DNA from: Rhodanobacter glycinis
GTDB lineage: Bacteria > Pseudomonadota > Gammaproteobacteria > Xanthomonadales > Rhodanobacteraceae
Length of the DNA: 64,000 nt
Reading direction: 5' to 3'
Assembly (NCBI RefSeq): GCF_900114325.1
Contig: NZ_FOSR01000011.1
Span: forward strand, 1 to 64,000
The position numbers and the translations under genes are program-made. Within the stretch, counting starts at the first letter, position 1. Each line of letters starts with the position of its first letter. Of the stretch, positions 48,215 to 58,175 are shown one piece after another. The notes beneath the pieces were generated by a model. The model saw only the letters and a program-made list of their open reading frames with translations, was not told where the DNA came from and ran no database searches.

Positions 48215-49141
48215 TCAGCCAGGCCGGCGCGCGACGGCGGCGGCATGAATTACCGCCGCATACTCGACCAGGTCGCGCCGCTCCAGCGCAAACACGCCCA
48301 TCGGTCCGACCTTGAACTCGATCCACACGAACGGCACCTCGGGCAGCAAGGCCGCCAGCGCGTGCTCGCTTTCGCCCACTTCGACGATCAGCAGGCCGTC
48401 GTCGCTGAGCAGGTCGGCCGCTTCATCGAGGATGCGCAGGCAGATATCCAGCCCGTCCTCGCCCGAAGTGAGACCCAGCTTCGGCTCGTGCGCGTACTCG
48501 CCCGGCAAGGCGGCGTACTCGTCCTCGGTGACATAGGGCGGATTGGACACGATCAGGTCGTACTTGCGCCCCTTCACGCCCGCGAACAGGTCGGACTTCA
48601 CCGCTTCGACGCGGCCCTCGACATGCTGGAACGCGATGTTCTCGCGGGCCAGCGCCAGCGCGTCATCGCTGATATCGACGATGTCCACCTGCCAGTCCGG
48701 GTTGTACTCGGCCATCGCGATGCCGATGCAGCCGGAGCCGGTGCACAGGTCCAGCGCGCGTTCGATCTGGCGGCCATCCAGCCACGGCGCGAAGCCCGAC
48801 TCGATCAGCTCGGCGATCGGCGAACGCGGCACCAGTGCGCGATGGTCGCTCTTGAACTTCAGCCCGGCGAACCAGGTTTCGCCGACCAGGTAGGCCACCG
48901 GCAGGCGCTCGCTGACGCGGCGCTCGATCAGCGCCAGCACCTGCTCGCGCTCGGCCGTGGTGAGCCGACCGGCACCATAGGCCGGCGGAATGTCCGGCGG
49001 CAGGTGCAGGCAGGCCAGCACCAGGTGCGTGGCCTCGTCGATGGGGTTGTCGTGGCTGTGGCCGAAGGTCAGCCCGGCCGCCGAAAAACGGCTGGCACCG
49101 TAGCGGATGAAATCGATGATGGTGGCAAGTTCGGCGGTCAC
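48215..49141 (-). CDS. prmB: Ribosomal protein uL3 N5-glutamine methyltransferase
   Basis: This SAM-dependent enzyme methylates a glutamine of ribosomal protein L3. The 308 residues have the helical N-terminal domain, LDLCTGSGCIGIAMA (SAM site) and VSNPPYVTEDEYAALP with the catalytic NPPY. GTG 49141 is chosen: AGGTG precedes it and the length fits E. coli PrmB; a TTG 10 codons upstream is unlikely. The prmB-aroC linkage is conserved and supports PrmB over PrmC. Confidence 0.94.
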   Translation of the reverse strand: MTAELATIIDFIRYGASRFSAAGLTFGHSHDNPIDEATHLVLACLHLPPDIPPAYGAGRLTTAEREQVLALIERRVSERLPVAYLVGETWFAGLKFKSDHRALVPRSPIAELIESGFAPWLDGRQIERALDLCTGSGCIGIAMAEYNPDWQVDIVDISDDALALARENIAFQHVEGRVEAVKSDLFAGVKGRKYDLIVSNPPYVTEDEYAALPGEYAHEPKLGLTSGEDGLDICLRILDEAADLLSDDGLLIVEVGESEHALAALLPEVPFVWIEFKVGPMGVFALERRDLVEYAAVIHAAAVARRPG

Positions 49142-49177
49142 GGCGACACCTGAAACGATAAAGACCGGCAAGTATAG

Positions 49178-49294
49178 CGAGGGAGGAGTGAGGGAAGAGG
49201 AGTGAGAAGTGAGAGAAGGCAGCTTGCCGGGAACTCATGCCTTTCTCTCACTTCTCACTCCTCTCCACTCACTTCCCGCTCCTCTTCCCTCACT
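49178..49294. repeat. Purine/pyrimidine-rich inverted repeat before psd
   Basis: The left part (about 49178-49221) is a GAGTGAG-rich strand and the right part (about 49238-49294) its reverse complement, with the cores GAGTGAGAAGTGAGAGAAGGC and its complement facing each other. It is the second copy of the element at 36657-36762. Confidence 0.75.
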
Positions 49295-49316
49295 GCTGCC
49301 CCCTATACTTCGCCGG

Positions 49317-50162
49317 ATGACTTTCAAAGTATTCCTCCAATACGCCCTGCCACACCGCTTCCTGTCACGGCTGATCTACTGGGCCACGCGCTGGACCTTC
49401 GCGCCGTGGAAGAACTGGCTGATCGGCACCATCGTGCGCAATTACCACGTGGACATGACCGAGGCCGTGCAGCCCGATGCGCTGGCCTACCAGCACTTCA
49501 ATGCCTTCTTCACGCGCAAGTTGAAAGCCGGTGCGCGCCAGGCCGACGCCGATCCGGCCGCACTGATCTCCCCGGCCGATGGCCGCATCAGCCAGGCCGG
49601 CACGATCGTCGACGGGCGGATCTTCCAGGCCAAGGGCCAGGATTACACCGCCGCCGAACTGCTCGGCGGCAGCGAGGCCGAGGCCGCGCCGTACCGCAAT
49701 GGCCGCTTCGTCACCGTCTACCTGTCGCCGCGCGACTACCACCGCGTGCACATGCCGCTGAAAGGCACGCTGAAGGAAACCGTGCACGTGCCCGGCCGCA
49801 TCTTCAGCGTGGCACCGTTCGCGGTGGAAGCGATTCCGCGCCTGTTCGCGCGCAACGAGCGGCTGGTCTGCCACTTCGAAGGCGAACACGGCCCGTTCGT
49901 GGTGGTGATGGTGGGCGCCATCCTGGTGTCATCGGTGGCCACGGTGTGGGACGGTCTGGTGATCCCGCCCTACGCCTCATCCATCCGCCGCAAGTCGTTC
50001 GAAGGCCAGGGCATCACGCTGGAACGCTTCGCCGAAATGGCACGCTTCAACATGGGTTCCACCGTGATCATGCTGCTGCCGGAAGGCACGGCCGAGCTCG
50101 ATGCCTTGCAGCCGCAGCAGCCGATCCAGGTGGGGCAGCGACTGGGAAAAGCGGCACTCTGA
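49317..50162 (+). CDS. psd: Phosphatidylserine decarboxylase
   Basis: This makes phosphatidylethanolamine at the inner membrane. The 281 residues contain [22 protein letters not shown] with catalytic His, and the self-cleavage site MGST (Gly247-Ser248) in place of the usual LGST; Ser248 would become the pyruvoyl group. ATG 49317 ([13 protein letters not shown]) is the conserved start; upstream in-frame codons are repeat sequence. Confidence 0.96.
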   Translation: MTFKVFLQYALPHRFLSRLIYWATRWTFAPWKNWLIGTIVRNYHVDMTEAVQPDALAYQHFNAFFTRKLKAGARQADADPAALISPADGRISQAGTIVDGRIFQAKGQDYTAAELLGGSEAEAAPYRNGRFVTVYLSPRDYHRVHMPLKGTLKETVHVPGRIFSVAPFAVEAIPRLFARNERLVCHFEGEHGPFVVVMVGAILVSSVATVWDGLVIPPYASSIRRKSFEGQGITLERFAEMARFNMGSTVIMLLPEGTAELDALQPQQPIQVGQRLGKAAL

Positions 50163-50288
50163 CCCAGTTGCACACCCGGAACGTGACACATTCCGTCATT
50201 TTGTGACGCTCTGGGCATACGGCGTCTTCACAATCGTTATGCTCCTCGCTTGCCCGGCGCTTGCGCCGCCAGCCAGATCGAGGACTGC

Positions 50289-50729
50289 ATGCATATCGTC
50301 ACCCGACTCATTGCGATGAACCGCGCCAGGCAGCTGCAGCGCCAGTTCCAGGAGATCGAACGAAGCATCCATGCACTGCCCGGCCGCAGCCGCGCGCGCC
50401 TGGGCACACTGACCCTGCGCGAGATCGGGCAGGCTTCGCAGTGCGACTTCCCCCACCTCTATGGCACACCGCCCGAGGATCGCTACCAGCCGTGGGGCCA
50501 GGGCACGGCGATCGGTTTCACCCGTGCGCAATCGGACAATGCCGAAGTGGCCTTGCGCGGCATCGCGCTGTGGCTGGCGGTGGCTTACCACGAAACCAAG
50601 GAGTCGCCCCACGCCAGCGTGCAGCCGCAGCACCGCCAGCTATTGCGCGTGTTGCGCGAACTGAAGGAAGTACACCATCGTGACGGCGACATCGCCGAGC
50701 AGTGGATGAATTCCAGCGCTGCGGCCTGA
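50289..50729 (+). CDS. Conserved-looking hypothetical protein
   Basis: This 146-residue cytoplasmic protein has no signal or membrane segment. It has a basic helical N-terminus (RLIAMNRARQLQRQFQEIERSIHAL), a middle segment CDFPHLYGTPPEDRYQPWGQGTAIGFTRAQSDN, and a helical C-terminus. I recognise no family. The start at 50289 leaves a short 126-base spacer after psd; codon use is like the neighbours, which supports a real gene. Confidence 0.65.
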   Translation: MHIVTRLIAMNRARQLQRQFQEIERSIHALPGRSRARLGTLTLREIGQASQCDFPHLYGTPPEDRYQPWGQGTAIGFTRAQSDNAEVALRGIALWLAVAYHETKESPHASVQPQHRQLLRVLRELKEVHHRDGDIAEQWMNSSAAA

Positions 50730-50790
50730 AGCCGCCAGGTCCGAGGGCAGGACGAACCTGCCACACTCATCACTCGACGCAACACCTTTC

Positions 50791-50816
50791 CAACGCCCGG
50801 CACATGCCGGGCGTTG
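50791..50816. terminator. Hairpin between convergent genes
   Basis: A perfect 12-base inverted repeat (50791-50802 with 50805-50816) lies five bases beyond the lytic transglycosylase stop. Neither strand has a T run, so termination is only presumed. Confidence 0.5.
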
Positions 50817-50821
50817 GCGTA

Positions 50822-52303
50822 TCAGCGCCGGCAGGCAGGCAGCTTCAGCACCTGGCCGACACGAATGCTGTGATGGCGAATACCGTTCAGGTGTTCGATC
50901 TCGTGCACACTGGAACAACCCTGGCGACGCGCGATGCTGCTGATGGTGTCGCCATGACGCACCGTGTAGCGCCGGGCCTTCGAAACCGGTGGCGGATCGT
51001 GCCGCACCGGCACCACTGGCACCACGGCGTTGTGCAGATCACTGGCCAGGATCGGCCACGGCCCATCCACGCAGCGCGAGGCGTACGCCTTTTCCAGCGG
51101 CTTGGGCAATTGCAGCACGGCACCCACCGGCTGCTCCTGCTGCGGATCGAGTCGCGGATTGAGGTTGCGCAAGGTACGGAACCAGCCGTCCTGCATGCCA
51201 CCGGCTTCGCCGAGGCAGACGGTAAGCTCCGAAATCGAGGCCGCGCGCTTCAGCGTGATGTGCCCCGGAACGCCGTCGATCTTCGGGAAACGCAGGTTGT
51301 AGCTGTTCGGATGCAGGAACAACCATGCCGCCGCCAGCACGGAAGGCACGTAATCGCGGGTTTCCTGCGAGAGCTGGTCGTAGATGCGCGGGTCGTAGAA
51401 GCTCACCGAGGTGTCGCTGCCCACCAGTCGGCGCATGCGTCCCTCGCCGCCGTTGTAGGCGCCCAGGGTCAGTTCGAGGTTGTCGTTGAAGGCCTTGAGC
51501 TGCTCATTGATGTACGCAGCATTGGCACGCGCGGCATCGGCGGGATCGAAACGCGTGTCGAAGCCGTTGACGTTGCCCAGCCCGAAGCGCAAGCCGGTGG
51601 CATACATGAACTGCAACGGCCCGGCCGCGCCCGAACGCGACACCGCATGCACCTTGCCACCGGATTCCTTCGCCATGATGCCGAACAGCAGCGCCTCGGG
51701 CAGGTCCGCCTTCTGGTATTGCGGCCACATCTCGTGACGCAGGTACTCGTAGTTGACGTAGGCGTCCATCAGGTTCGGGCGCCACTGGGTCAACCACATT
51801 TCCAGCGCAGCCTTCACCGGGCCATTCATCGCAATCAGCTCGGACAGCTTCTGCCCGTGCAGCAGGATCACGCTGCGCTGCGCCTGCGGCAGACTGGCCG
51901 CGCCATTCAGGCCGGCGACCTGGCCGCTGGGGGATTCGTTGTCCTTGTCATCGGGTGATTCGTCGCCGATGAAGCTGCCATCCTTCAGGCGCAGCAGATG
52001 ATCGAATACCGAGAAGAAGCGCTGCGGGTCGCAGCCCTCGGTGTTCTCGCAATGCGCGGCGGCATCACGCAGCTGATCCAGCGATTGCTTCAAGGTCTTT
52101 TCCGACGCATCCGTGTCGTTGTCGCGCGCTTGTTGCAACGCGGTTTCGTAGCCCTGGCTGGCCTGGTCGAGCTGGGCGTACAGCGCCTTCACGGAAGCCG
52201 GAGCCGCCGGTTTGCTGCCACCCGTGGCGCAGGCAGCGAGCAGGCCCAGCGCCGCGGCCAGGGGAGCGAGACGCAGGGAACGTGCAACAGGGAAGTACGA
52301 CAT
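50822..52303 (-). CDS. mltD: Membrane-bound lytic murein transglycosylase D-like lipoprotein with LysM
   Basis: This 493-residue lipoprotein has lipobox LAAC and an SLT domain with catalytic Glu213 (FGIMAKESGGKVHAVSRSGAAGPLQFM) and YNGGEGRMRR. A C-terminal LysM (RRYTVRHGDTISSIARRQGCSSVHEIEHLNGI) binds peptidoglycan. It should cleave glycan strands with anhydromuramic ends. The start could also be 52312 (three codons earlier); neither has a strong ribosome-binding site. A single LysM rather than two or more is seen. Confidence 0.9.
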   Translation of the reverse strand: MSYFPVARSLRLAPLAAALGLLAACATGGSKPAAPASVKALYAQLDQASQGYETALQQARDNDTDASEKTLKQSLDQLRDAAAHCENTEGCDPQRFFSVFDHLLRLKDGSFIGDESPDDKDNESPSGQVAGLNGAASLPQAQRSVILLHGQKLSELIAMNGPVKAALEMWLTQWRPNLMDAYVNYEYLRHEMWPQYQKADLPEALLFGIMAKESGGKVHAVSRSGAAGPLQFMYATGLRFGLGNVNGFDTRFDPADAARANAAYINEQLKAFNDNLELTLGAYNGGEGRMRRLVGSDTSVSFYDPRIYDQLSQETRDYVPSVLAAAWLFLHPNSYNLRFPKIDGVPGHITLKRAASISELTVCLGEAGGMQDGWFRTLRNLNPRLDPQQEQPVGAVLQLPKPLEKAYASRCVDGPWPILASDLHNAVVPVVPVRHDPPPVSKARRYTVRHGDTISSIARRQGCSSVHEIEHLNGIRHHSIRVGQVLKLPACRR

Positions 52304-52455
52304 GAGGAACATCTGACCGCGGGAAACGCCCACGATAACGGGCAATGCAGGTGGACTCAATGTGCGTCGACAGCTATCCACGCGCGGTGCGAGTGCGCCG
52401 ACGGCAAATCGCCACGGTTGGCTACAATCCCTGCAACCCCATTGGACGGAATGCC

Positions 52456-53967
52456 ATGACTGACATCCTCATCGGCCGCAACAACAGCACCAGCGTCAGC
52501 CTCGACCCGCACTTCGGCAACCGCCACGGCATGATTGCCGGCGCCACCGGCACCGGCAAATCGGTCTCGTTGATGGTGCTGGCCGAAGGTTTCTCGAAGC
52601 TGGGCGTACCCTGCTTCCTGGCGGACGTGAAGGGCGATCTGGCCGGATTGGCGATGGCCGCCGGCGCGCCGGGCGACAAGCTCAAGGCACGGCTGGACAA
52701 GCTCAAGCTGAGCGACTGGAAGCCGCAGGCCAACCCGGTGGTGTTCTGGGACCTGTACGGCAAGCTCGGCCATCCGGTGCGCGCCACCATCAGCGAGATG
52801 GGCCCGACCCTGCTCGGCCGTGTGCTCGACCTCAACGACACCCAGCAAGGCGTGCTGGAAGTGGTCTTCAAGGTGGCCGACGACAACGGCTGGCTGCTGC
52901 TGGACCTGGCCGACCTGCGCGCGATGCTCAACTTCGCGGTGGACAACAGCAAGGACATCTCCACTCACTACGGTCTGATCAGCAAACAGAGCCTGGCCGC
53001 GGTGCAGCGCGCCCTGCTGCAACTGGAACAGGATGGCGCCGATCAATTCTTCGGCGAGCCCGCGCTGGAACTGGCCGACCTGATGCGCCAGGACATGAGC
53101 GGCCGCGGCGTGATCAACGTGCTGGCCGCCGACCAGTTGATCCTGAAGCCGCGCCTGTACTCCACCTTCCTGCTGTGGCTGCTGTCCGAGCTGTTCGAGC
53201 AACTGCCCGAAGTCGGCGACCTCGACCAGCCCAAACTGGTGTTCTTCTTCGACGAGGCACACTTGCTGTTCGACGATTGCCCGTCGGCTCTGCAACAACG
53301 GGTGGAACAGGTGGTGCGGCTGATCCGCTCCAAGGGTGTGGGCGTGTATTTCTGCTCGCAGAACCCGGACGACGTACCCGGCGAAATCCTGGGCCAGATG
53401 GGCAACCGCATCCAGCACGCGCTGCGCGCCTTCACCCCGCGCGACCAGAAAGCGGTGAAGGCCGCCGCCGAAACCTTCGTGGCCAATCCGAAACTCGACG
53501 TCACCGAAGCCATCGGCAAACTCGGCGTGGGCGAGGCATTGGCTTCCACCTTGGGCAAAGGCGGCGTGCCCGCCCCGGTGGAACAGATACTGGTGAGCAC
53601 ACCGTGCTGCCGCATCGGCGCCATCACCGCCGACGAGCGCAACACCATCCGCAGCCGCTCGCCGGTGGGTGGCAAATACGACACCTCCGTGAATCGTGAA
53701 TCGGCGGCGGAAATGCTGGCCAAGCGCGCCGACGACAAGGCCGCCGATGCAAATGCCGTCGCTGCCGACGCGCCGACCAAGGCCGCAGCCAGCGGCGAAA
53801 CCGGCCCGGCCTGGAGCGGCGCCGTCCACGATGCCCTGTTCGGCACCAAGCGCCGCCAGGGCATGATCGAAACCATGGGCAAGCAAGTAGTGCGCACCAT
53901 GGGCAGTCAGCTCGGCCGGCAGATCCTGCGCGGCGTGCTGGGCGGCATCTTCGGCGGCAAGCGTTGA
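52456..53967 (+). CDS. HerA-like DUF853 ATPase/helicase
   Basis: This 503-residue P-loop ATPase of the HerA/FtsK group has Walker [18 protein letters not shown] and Walker [15 protein letters not shown], followed by [23 protein letters not shown] and [17 protein letters not shown]. The C-terminal ~90 residues end in a Gly/Arg tail (LGGIFGGKR). These proteins are widespread; a DNA-pumping role is inferred from HerA, but the substrate is unproven. No NurA partner is nearby. Confidence 0.9.
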   Translation: MTDILIGRNNSTSVSLDPHFGNRHGMIAGATGTGKSVSLMVLAEGFSKLGVPCFLADVKGDLAGLAMAAGAPGDKLKARLDKLKLSDWKPQANPVVFWDLYGKLGHPVRATISEMGPTLLGRVLDLNDTQQGVLEVVFKVADDNGWLLLDLADLRAMLNFAVDNSKDISTHYGLISKQSLAAVQRALLQLEQDGADQFFGEPALELADLMRQDMSGRGVINVLAADQLILKPRLYSTFLLWLLSELFEQLPEVGDLDQPKLVFFFDEAHLLFDDCPSALQQRVEQVVRLIRSKGVGVYFCSQNPDDVPGEILGQMGNRIQHALRAFTPRDQKAVKAAAETFVANPKLDVTEAIGKLGVGEALASTLGKGGVPAPVEQILVSTPCCRIGAITADERNTIRSRSPVGGKYDTSVNRESAAEMLAKRADDKAADANAVAADAPTKAAASGETGPAWSGAVHDALFGTKRRQGMIETMGKQVVRTMGSQLGRQILRGVLGGIFGGKR

Positions 53968-53968
53968 A

Positions 53969-53998
53969 CGCCTGCCCGCGACCTCGCCGCGGCAGGCG
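53969..53998 (+). terminator. Hairpin after the HerA-like gene
   Basis: CGCCTGC pairs with GCAGGCG around an inner CGCG/CGCG, starting two bases after the stop. No T run follows, so this is a weak call. Confidence 0.4.
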
Positions 53999-54003
53999 AT
54001 CTC

Positions 54004-54083
54004 ATGTAGGAGCGCACCCTGTGCGCGAAGGGTTTTCGCGGTACCCGACAAGAGCTTTTCGCGCACAAGGTGCGCTCCTACAT
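54004..54083. repeat. REPIN-like inverted repeat upstream of greB
   Basis: The arms 54004-54029 and 54058-54083 are reverse complements at 25 of 26 positions and contain GTAGGAGCGCACC. The 28-base centre is unrelated. The layout (two REP-like ends facing each other) matches REPINs. Confidence 0.8.
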
Positions 54084-54136
54084 CACCCCGTGCAGGGTCC
54101 GAAAGATCGTGGGCAAGCTCCCGCCGAAGGACAGGC

Positions 54137-54640
54137 ATGAGTCGCTGGCGCCCACCTTCTCCCGGTTCCACCGCGATCATCACCCGCGAGGGTTTCGAGC
54201 GGCTGAAGGCCGAGCTCGACCATCTCTGGCACGTGTTGCGCCCAGAGGTGGTGAAGGCACTTGCCGCCGCCGCCGCCGAAGGCGACCGCTCGGAAAACGC
54301 CGAATACACCTACCGCAAGAAGCAGCTCGGCGAGATCGATCGTCGCGCACGCTACCTCAGCAAGCGCATCCCCGCACTGAAGGTGGCCGAGGGCGCACCG
54401 GCCGACCGCGACGCGGTATTTTTCGGCGCTGCCATCACGCTGGAAAACCTCGCCAGCGGCGAGGAAGTCCGCTACCGCATCGTCGGTCCCGACGAGACCG
54501 ACGCCAAGCTGGGCTGGATCAGCATCGACTCGCCGCTGGCCCGCGCGGTGCTGAAGAAGCGCGTCGACGACGAGTTCGAAGCCGAACTGCCTGGCGGGCG
54601 CACGCACTTCCTGATCGTGGATGTGCGCTACGCGGCGTAA
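54137..54640 (+). CDS. greB: Transcription elongation factor GreB
   Basis: This enters the RNA polymerase secondary channel and stimulates cleavage of backtracked RNA. The 167 residues have the coiled-coil N-terminus with tip [10 protein letters not shown] preceded by AAAAEGDRS (conserved DxxExxEY pattern) and the FKBP-like C-terminal domain ([31 protein letters not shown]). [10 protein letters not shown] and overall length favour GreB over GreA. AAGGA precedes the ATG. Confidence 0.94.
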   Translation: MSRWRPPSPGSTAIITREGFERLKAELDHLWHVLRPEVVKALAAAAAEGDRSENAEYTYRKKQLGEIDRRARYLSKRIPALKVAEGAPADRDAVFFGAAITLENLASGEEVRYRIVGPDETDAKLGWISIDSPLARAVLKKRVDDEFEAELPGGRTHFLIVDVRYAA

Positions 54641-54646
54641 TCGTCT

Positions 54647-55729
54647 TTACCCGGCCTGTTCCGCCAACGCCTCCGCCAGCGCCAGGTATTCCTCACCTTG
54701 CTGCAGTCCCGCGATGAAACGCGCAGGGATCGCCTCCAGCCCGCCGATGGCACCGCACAGCGCACCGGTGAGCATGGCGCGCGCCTGATTCTGCCCGCCT
54801 GCGTTCACCGCGTGGAGCACGCCCTGCTCCACATCGCCCTGGAAGCGCGCCGCGAGGTAATAGGCCGCGGGAAACTGGTGATACACCGCGCACGGCAGGC
54901 CATAGACCAGGCTAACCTTCGACGCCGGCTCGATGGAAACACACGGATCGTGCGCAGCACGGGCGATCGAGGAGACCGTGAGCAAGGCATCAGGCGAAGC
55001 GAACTGTCCCGCCTTGAGCGGCGTCTCCGCACCTTGCGGCACGTCCAACTCTCCGCTGGTCACGGCGTGGAACGGCAGCTCGCCGGACTTCACCATGCCC
55101 ATCAAGCGGCCGGACAGGTCCGCATCCAGCGCCACCCCATTCACCAGCTGTCCCAGCACGGCGGCGAAAGCCAGCGTCATCGCGCCCACCGTGGGGTCGC
55201 GCTGGGTCAACGCCACGTTGGCACTCACGTGACGTGCCAGCTGTGCCGGGTCGCCGGCATGACGCAGCGCAATCGCCAACACCCGCTCCGCTGCCTCGGT
55301 GTTGTCCGCCAGTCCCGCCACCTGCCCCCAGGGCAAGCCCGCCCGGCGCTTGCCCCACGCCTCACGAATCGACTGGCTGGTGTAGCCACCCGGCCCCGCC
55401 ATCGGCGTGCCGTCCAGCAGCGGAAACAGTTCCTGATCCATCCGCGCGCAGAAATCAGCCTCGTCGTAACCACCGCGCTCCACCAGCGAGCGTGTTGTCA
55501 GCGCGAGGATGAAGCCCGCCTGCGACGATGCGCCTGCGGGCAAACCCTCGTGGTAGCGCCCAGGCTTTGGCGCCGTGTAGTCAGTGATCCACTCGCCGTA
55601 GTCGCGACGCAGCGCGTCCAGGTCGTAGTACCAGTGCGGACCAAGCGCCAATGCGTCGCCGATGAAGGCACCCATCAGGGCGCCCTGGATGCGGTTTTTC
55701 CTTGAAACGGATGACGAAGCGTGTGACAT
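54647..55729 (-). CDS. ADP-ribosylglycohydrolase-family protein with altered metal motifs (J1-crystallin-like)
   Basis: This 360-residue protein begins IQGALMGAFIGDALALGPHWYYD, the family N-terminal motif, and ends with VNAGGQNQARAMLTGALCGAIGG. In active DraG/ARH enzymes the latter reads GGDxDT and supplies magnesium ligands; here both acidic residues are Gln/Gln. The TDDT-type motif near residue 75 is also absent (LALTTRSLVER). The GPHWYYD text recalls the J1-crystallin/selenoprotein J branch. Catalysis as an ADP-ribose hydrolase is therefore doubtful. It is convergent with greB. Confidence 0.82.
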   Translation of the reverse strand: MSHASSSVSRKNRIQGALMGAFIGDALALGPHWYYDLDALRRDYGEWITDYTAPKPGRYHEGLPAGASSQAGFILALTTRSLVERGGYDEADFCARMDQELFPLLDGTPMAGPGGYTSQSIREAWGKRRAGLPWGQVAGLADNTEAAERVLAIALRHAGDPAQLARHVSANVALTQRDPTVGAMTLAFAAVLGQLVNGVALDADLSGRLMGMVKSGELPFHAVTSGELDVPQGAETPLKAGQFASPDALLTVSSIARAAHDPCVSIEPASKVSLVYGLPCAVYHQFPAAYYLAARFQGDVEQGVLHAVNAGGQNQARAMLTGALCGAIGGLEAIPARFIAGLQQGEEYLALAEALAEQAG

Positions 55730-56032
55730 GCGGGTTTACCTGCAATGACGAAGCCGGGCCATCGTAACGCCGGTCATGTGAGCACCTCGAAAAGCAGCTG
55801 GCCGGCGACGTCACCACCGATGGGAGCAACTCGTCCACGCACGATGTCGCGTCAGCCGTCTTCCCCGCAGCCCGCTTGCGAAGCGCGCCCGATATGTTCA
55901 TCCGTGGAATGCTCAAGCGCGGGCACCCAGGAACGGGGCAGGTTCATTCCCGGCACGATCAAACGGATGCAAGTGAACCTGGCCCTGTTTTGCGGTGGAC
56001 TACGACTGATCGATCAGCCGGGCATCACTCGT
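55730..56032. other. Gene-free spacer
   Basis: There are 303 bases between two minus-strand genes. I see no supportable gene, only a short palindrome CTGATCGATCAG near 56008. The ADP-ribosylglycohydrolase-like promoter should lie at its left end. Confidence 0.45.
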
Positions 56033-57175
56033 CTAAGATTCCGGAAAATCCACGACGGCGCCTGGTGCGGGCATTTCCCCATCTCGACCATGCTCGGTTT
56101 GCGCGGGCAAGGCGCGCCACGTCTTGCCTGCGTCGAAATCATCCAGATCCGGGTAATCGCCAAGCGTTTCATAGCTGGCGATGACGAATGGCAGCCCTTC
56201 GCCAGCCAGCGGAGCAGCGCCGTCACTGACGTGAAAGTGAAGATGGGGCCCGGTCGAGTCACCGCTGAAACCGAGCGCGCCGATGACCTCGCCGCGACGC
56301 ACGTGCTCGCCGACATGCACGCGAATGCTGCCCGGTTGCAGGTGCTCGTAATGCGCGTAGCGGCCACCACCCAGCGCGAGCGACACGAAATTGCCACTGC
56401 CCTCGCCCAGCGGATGCCGCGGGTTCTTCAGCGTTTTGCTCTCGGGGTAGTCATTGCGCGTGGCGACCACCGTGGCATCGGCCACCGCCAGCACGTCCTC
56501 GCCATAACCGAGCCAATTCCTTGCCACCTGCGCGTTGGAGCGCGCGTGATGCCCACGCCTGTCCAACTTGAACCAGTCGATCGCGAAACGCGCGGGGATT
56601 CGCGCCCGCCCATCCAGCGCGAACATCACCCGGCGATGTCCACGTGGCACGGACGCGTCGTAGATGGCGACCCACGGCCCGCCGCGCAGAGGCGGTGCAA
56701 GGCTCACCGGCGCGCGCCGATCGACCGCAAACGCGCCACCCGTGACCTCGCCAGGTTCCCCCTCGTGCGAGATGGTCCGATACGCCAATCGGTGGATCAG
56801 CCTACGCGGCACCCGCGCATCAGCGGGCAGCACCACCTCCACGTAGATCACCGCCTGCATGCCGGCCGCCAGGCCTTCGGCACCCGGCGACTTGTCGGTA
56901 CCGGCGATCGCCATGCGGGCCACCAGCGCGGGGCCGGCCCAGGAAGCCAGCGGCTTTTCCGTCGCATCCGCATCCAGCACGTCCAGTGCCGACGGCAGCA
57001 GGCTGACGCCGGCATAGTTCGTCACGTGCAGTTCGTAGACCAGTTGTCGGTGCCCATCGACCATCACCGCCATCGGTGCCCAAGGCACCTGCAGGTCGAA
57101 CGATTGGCGCGGTGTCGAGGCGCTGGCAGGTGTCCACAAGCACACCAGCAGCATCACCAGGAGAAACCGGATCAT
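56033..57175 (-). CDS. Secreted M23-family metallopeptidase
   Basis: This 380-residue exported protein has a signal peptide (MIRFLLVMLLVCLWTPASAS). The N-terminal ~200 residues are an uncharacterised beta-rich region, and the C-terminal domain is of LytM type: GEDVLAVADATVVATRND, GRYAHYEHLQPGSIRV and TGPHLHFHVSDG carry the core histidines. The expected first-ligand HxxxxxxxD segment appears displaced as DRRGHHARSNAQVARNWLGYGED. It likely cuts peptidoglycan peptides or scaffolds divisome factors. ATG 57175 follows GGAGAT. Confidence 0.88.
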   Translation of the reverse strand: MIRFLLVMLLVCLWTPASASTPRQSFDLQVPWAPMAVMVDGHRQLVYELHVTNYAGVSLLPSALDVLDADATEKPLASWAGPALVARMAIAGTDKSPGAEGLAAGMQAVIYVEVVLPADARVPRRLIHRLAYRTISHEGEPGEVTGGAFAVDRRAPVSLAPPLRGGPWVAIYDASVPRGHRRVMFALDGRARIPARFAIDWFKLDRRGHHARSNAQVARNWLGYGEDVLAVADATVVATRNDYPESKTLKNPRHPLGEGSGNFVSLALGGGRYAHYEHLQPGSIRVHVGEHVRRGEVIGALGFSGDSTGPHLHFHVSDGAAPLAGEGLPFVIASYETLGDYPDLDDFDAGKTWRALPAQTEHGRDGEMPAPGAVVDFPES

Positions 57176-57361
57176 CGTTGCATCTCCAGTTGGGGACACG
57201 CGCCGGCAGGTTGATCCACACCGGCGGCGAGGCGTTTCCACTATCGCGCGAAAACATCTCCGGCATACCTGCCACCAGTCATCTCCTCCGGGTATTCCGT
57301 GGGCCGCCATGCCTCGCACCAGGACATCAAACGGGAGAAATCGCCCGCGTCATTGCTTCGG

Positions 57362-58171
57362 TCACAGCACCGACGCGGGCGGATAGCGTCTCCCGGCACG
57401 CTTCGGCTGATAGCAGATGGTGCTGCGATGGAAGGCTTCGTCGGCATTCGCGGGATGCCAGCCGGGGATACCGGACAGCGGAAGCGGGCGCAGTTCCAGC
57501 GGGTCGTGCAGCAGCGCGCCGGTGGCGATCAGCCCGGCGCAGTGCATGTCGGCGTGCCGGATGTCCGCGTCGCCGGTGGACAGGAACGTCACGGCTTTCC
57601 CTACCAGCAGCTTGTCCGGATTCAACGCAAGTTCCAGCAGTGCATGCCCGAACAGCTCGCAGCGGATCGAGCCATCCAGCCACGCCTGCCGATGCTGCCA
57701 GAACAAGGCGTACCAGTCGTGAGCGTCCCACAAGCGCAGCAGTGCCGGATCGCGCACGACCACGATGACGCCGCCTTCGTCGAAGTGGGTCATCGCGTAT
57801 TGGGCGCGCGAGCGCTGCTTTGGCCCCATGCGCACGATCTCGGCCATCTGGCGCAGATTCAATGCCTGCTTCAGCGCCGGATATCGCAGCCACACCAGCG
57901 CGTTGAGCAGGTCGTGCCAGTTGTCCTTGCGGGTGGCGATCCGGCCGTGCTCGGCGATGCGCTGCTCGTAATGCAGGCCATCGGCGAGCAGATCAGCATC
58001 CTGTGCCGCGAAGCGAGTAGACGTCGTGGCCGGCCACAACGCGTTGAGCGCTTCGATCGTGGGCCACGCCTGCCCTTGCAACAGACCGGCATGGTCCCGC
58101 CATGCCGCCAGCGGCAGCCGGTCGAACACCTGCGGGTCGACCGTGCCACGGGCCGGCGCGACATAGCGCAC
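57362..58171 (-). CDS. DUF3025 protein
   Basis: This 269-residue protein has the DUF3025 signatures YEQRIAEHGRIATRKDNWHDLLNALVWLRYPALK and ELFGHALLELAL, plus PLPLSGIPGWHPANADEAFH near the end. It starts at GTG 58171, four bases after the rimO stop, so it is translated from the same message. The function is unknown; the tight link with rimO hints at a translation- or metal-related role but this is not evidence. Confidence 0.88.
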   Translation of the reverse strand: MRYVAPARGTVDPQVFDRLPLAAWRDHAGLLQGQAWPTIEALNALWPATTSTRFAAQDADLLADGLHYEQRIAEHGRIATRKDNWHDLLNALVWLRYPALKQALNLRQMAEIVRMGPKQRSRAQYAMTHFDEGGVIVVVRDPALLRLWDAHDWYALFWQHRQAWLDGSIRCELFGHALLELALNPDKLLVGKAVTFLSTGDADIRHADMHCAGLIATGALLHDPLELRPLPLSGIPGWHPANADEAFHRSTICYQPKRAGRRYPPASVL

Positions 58172-58175
58172 GGTC

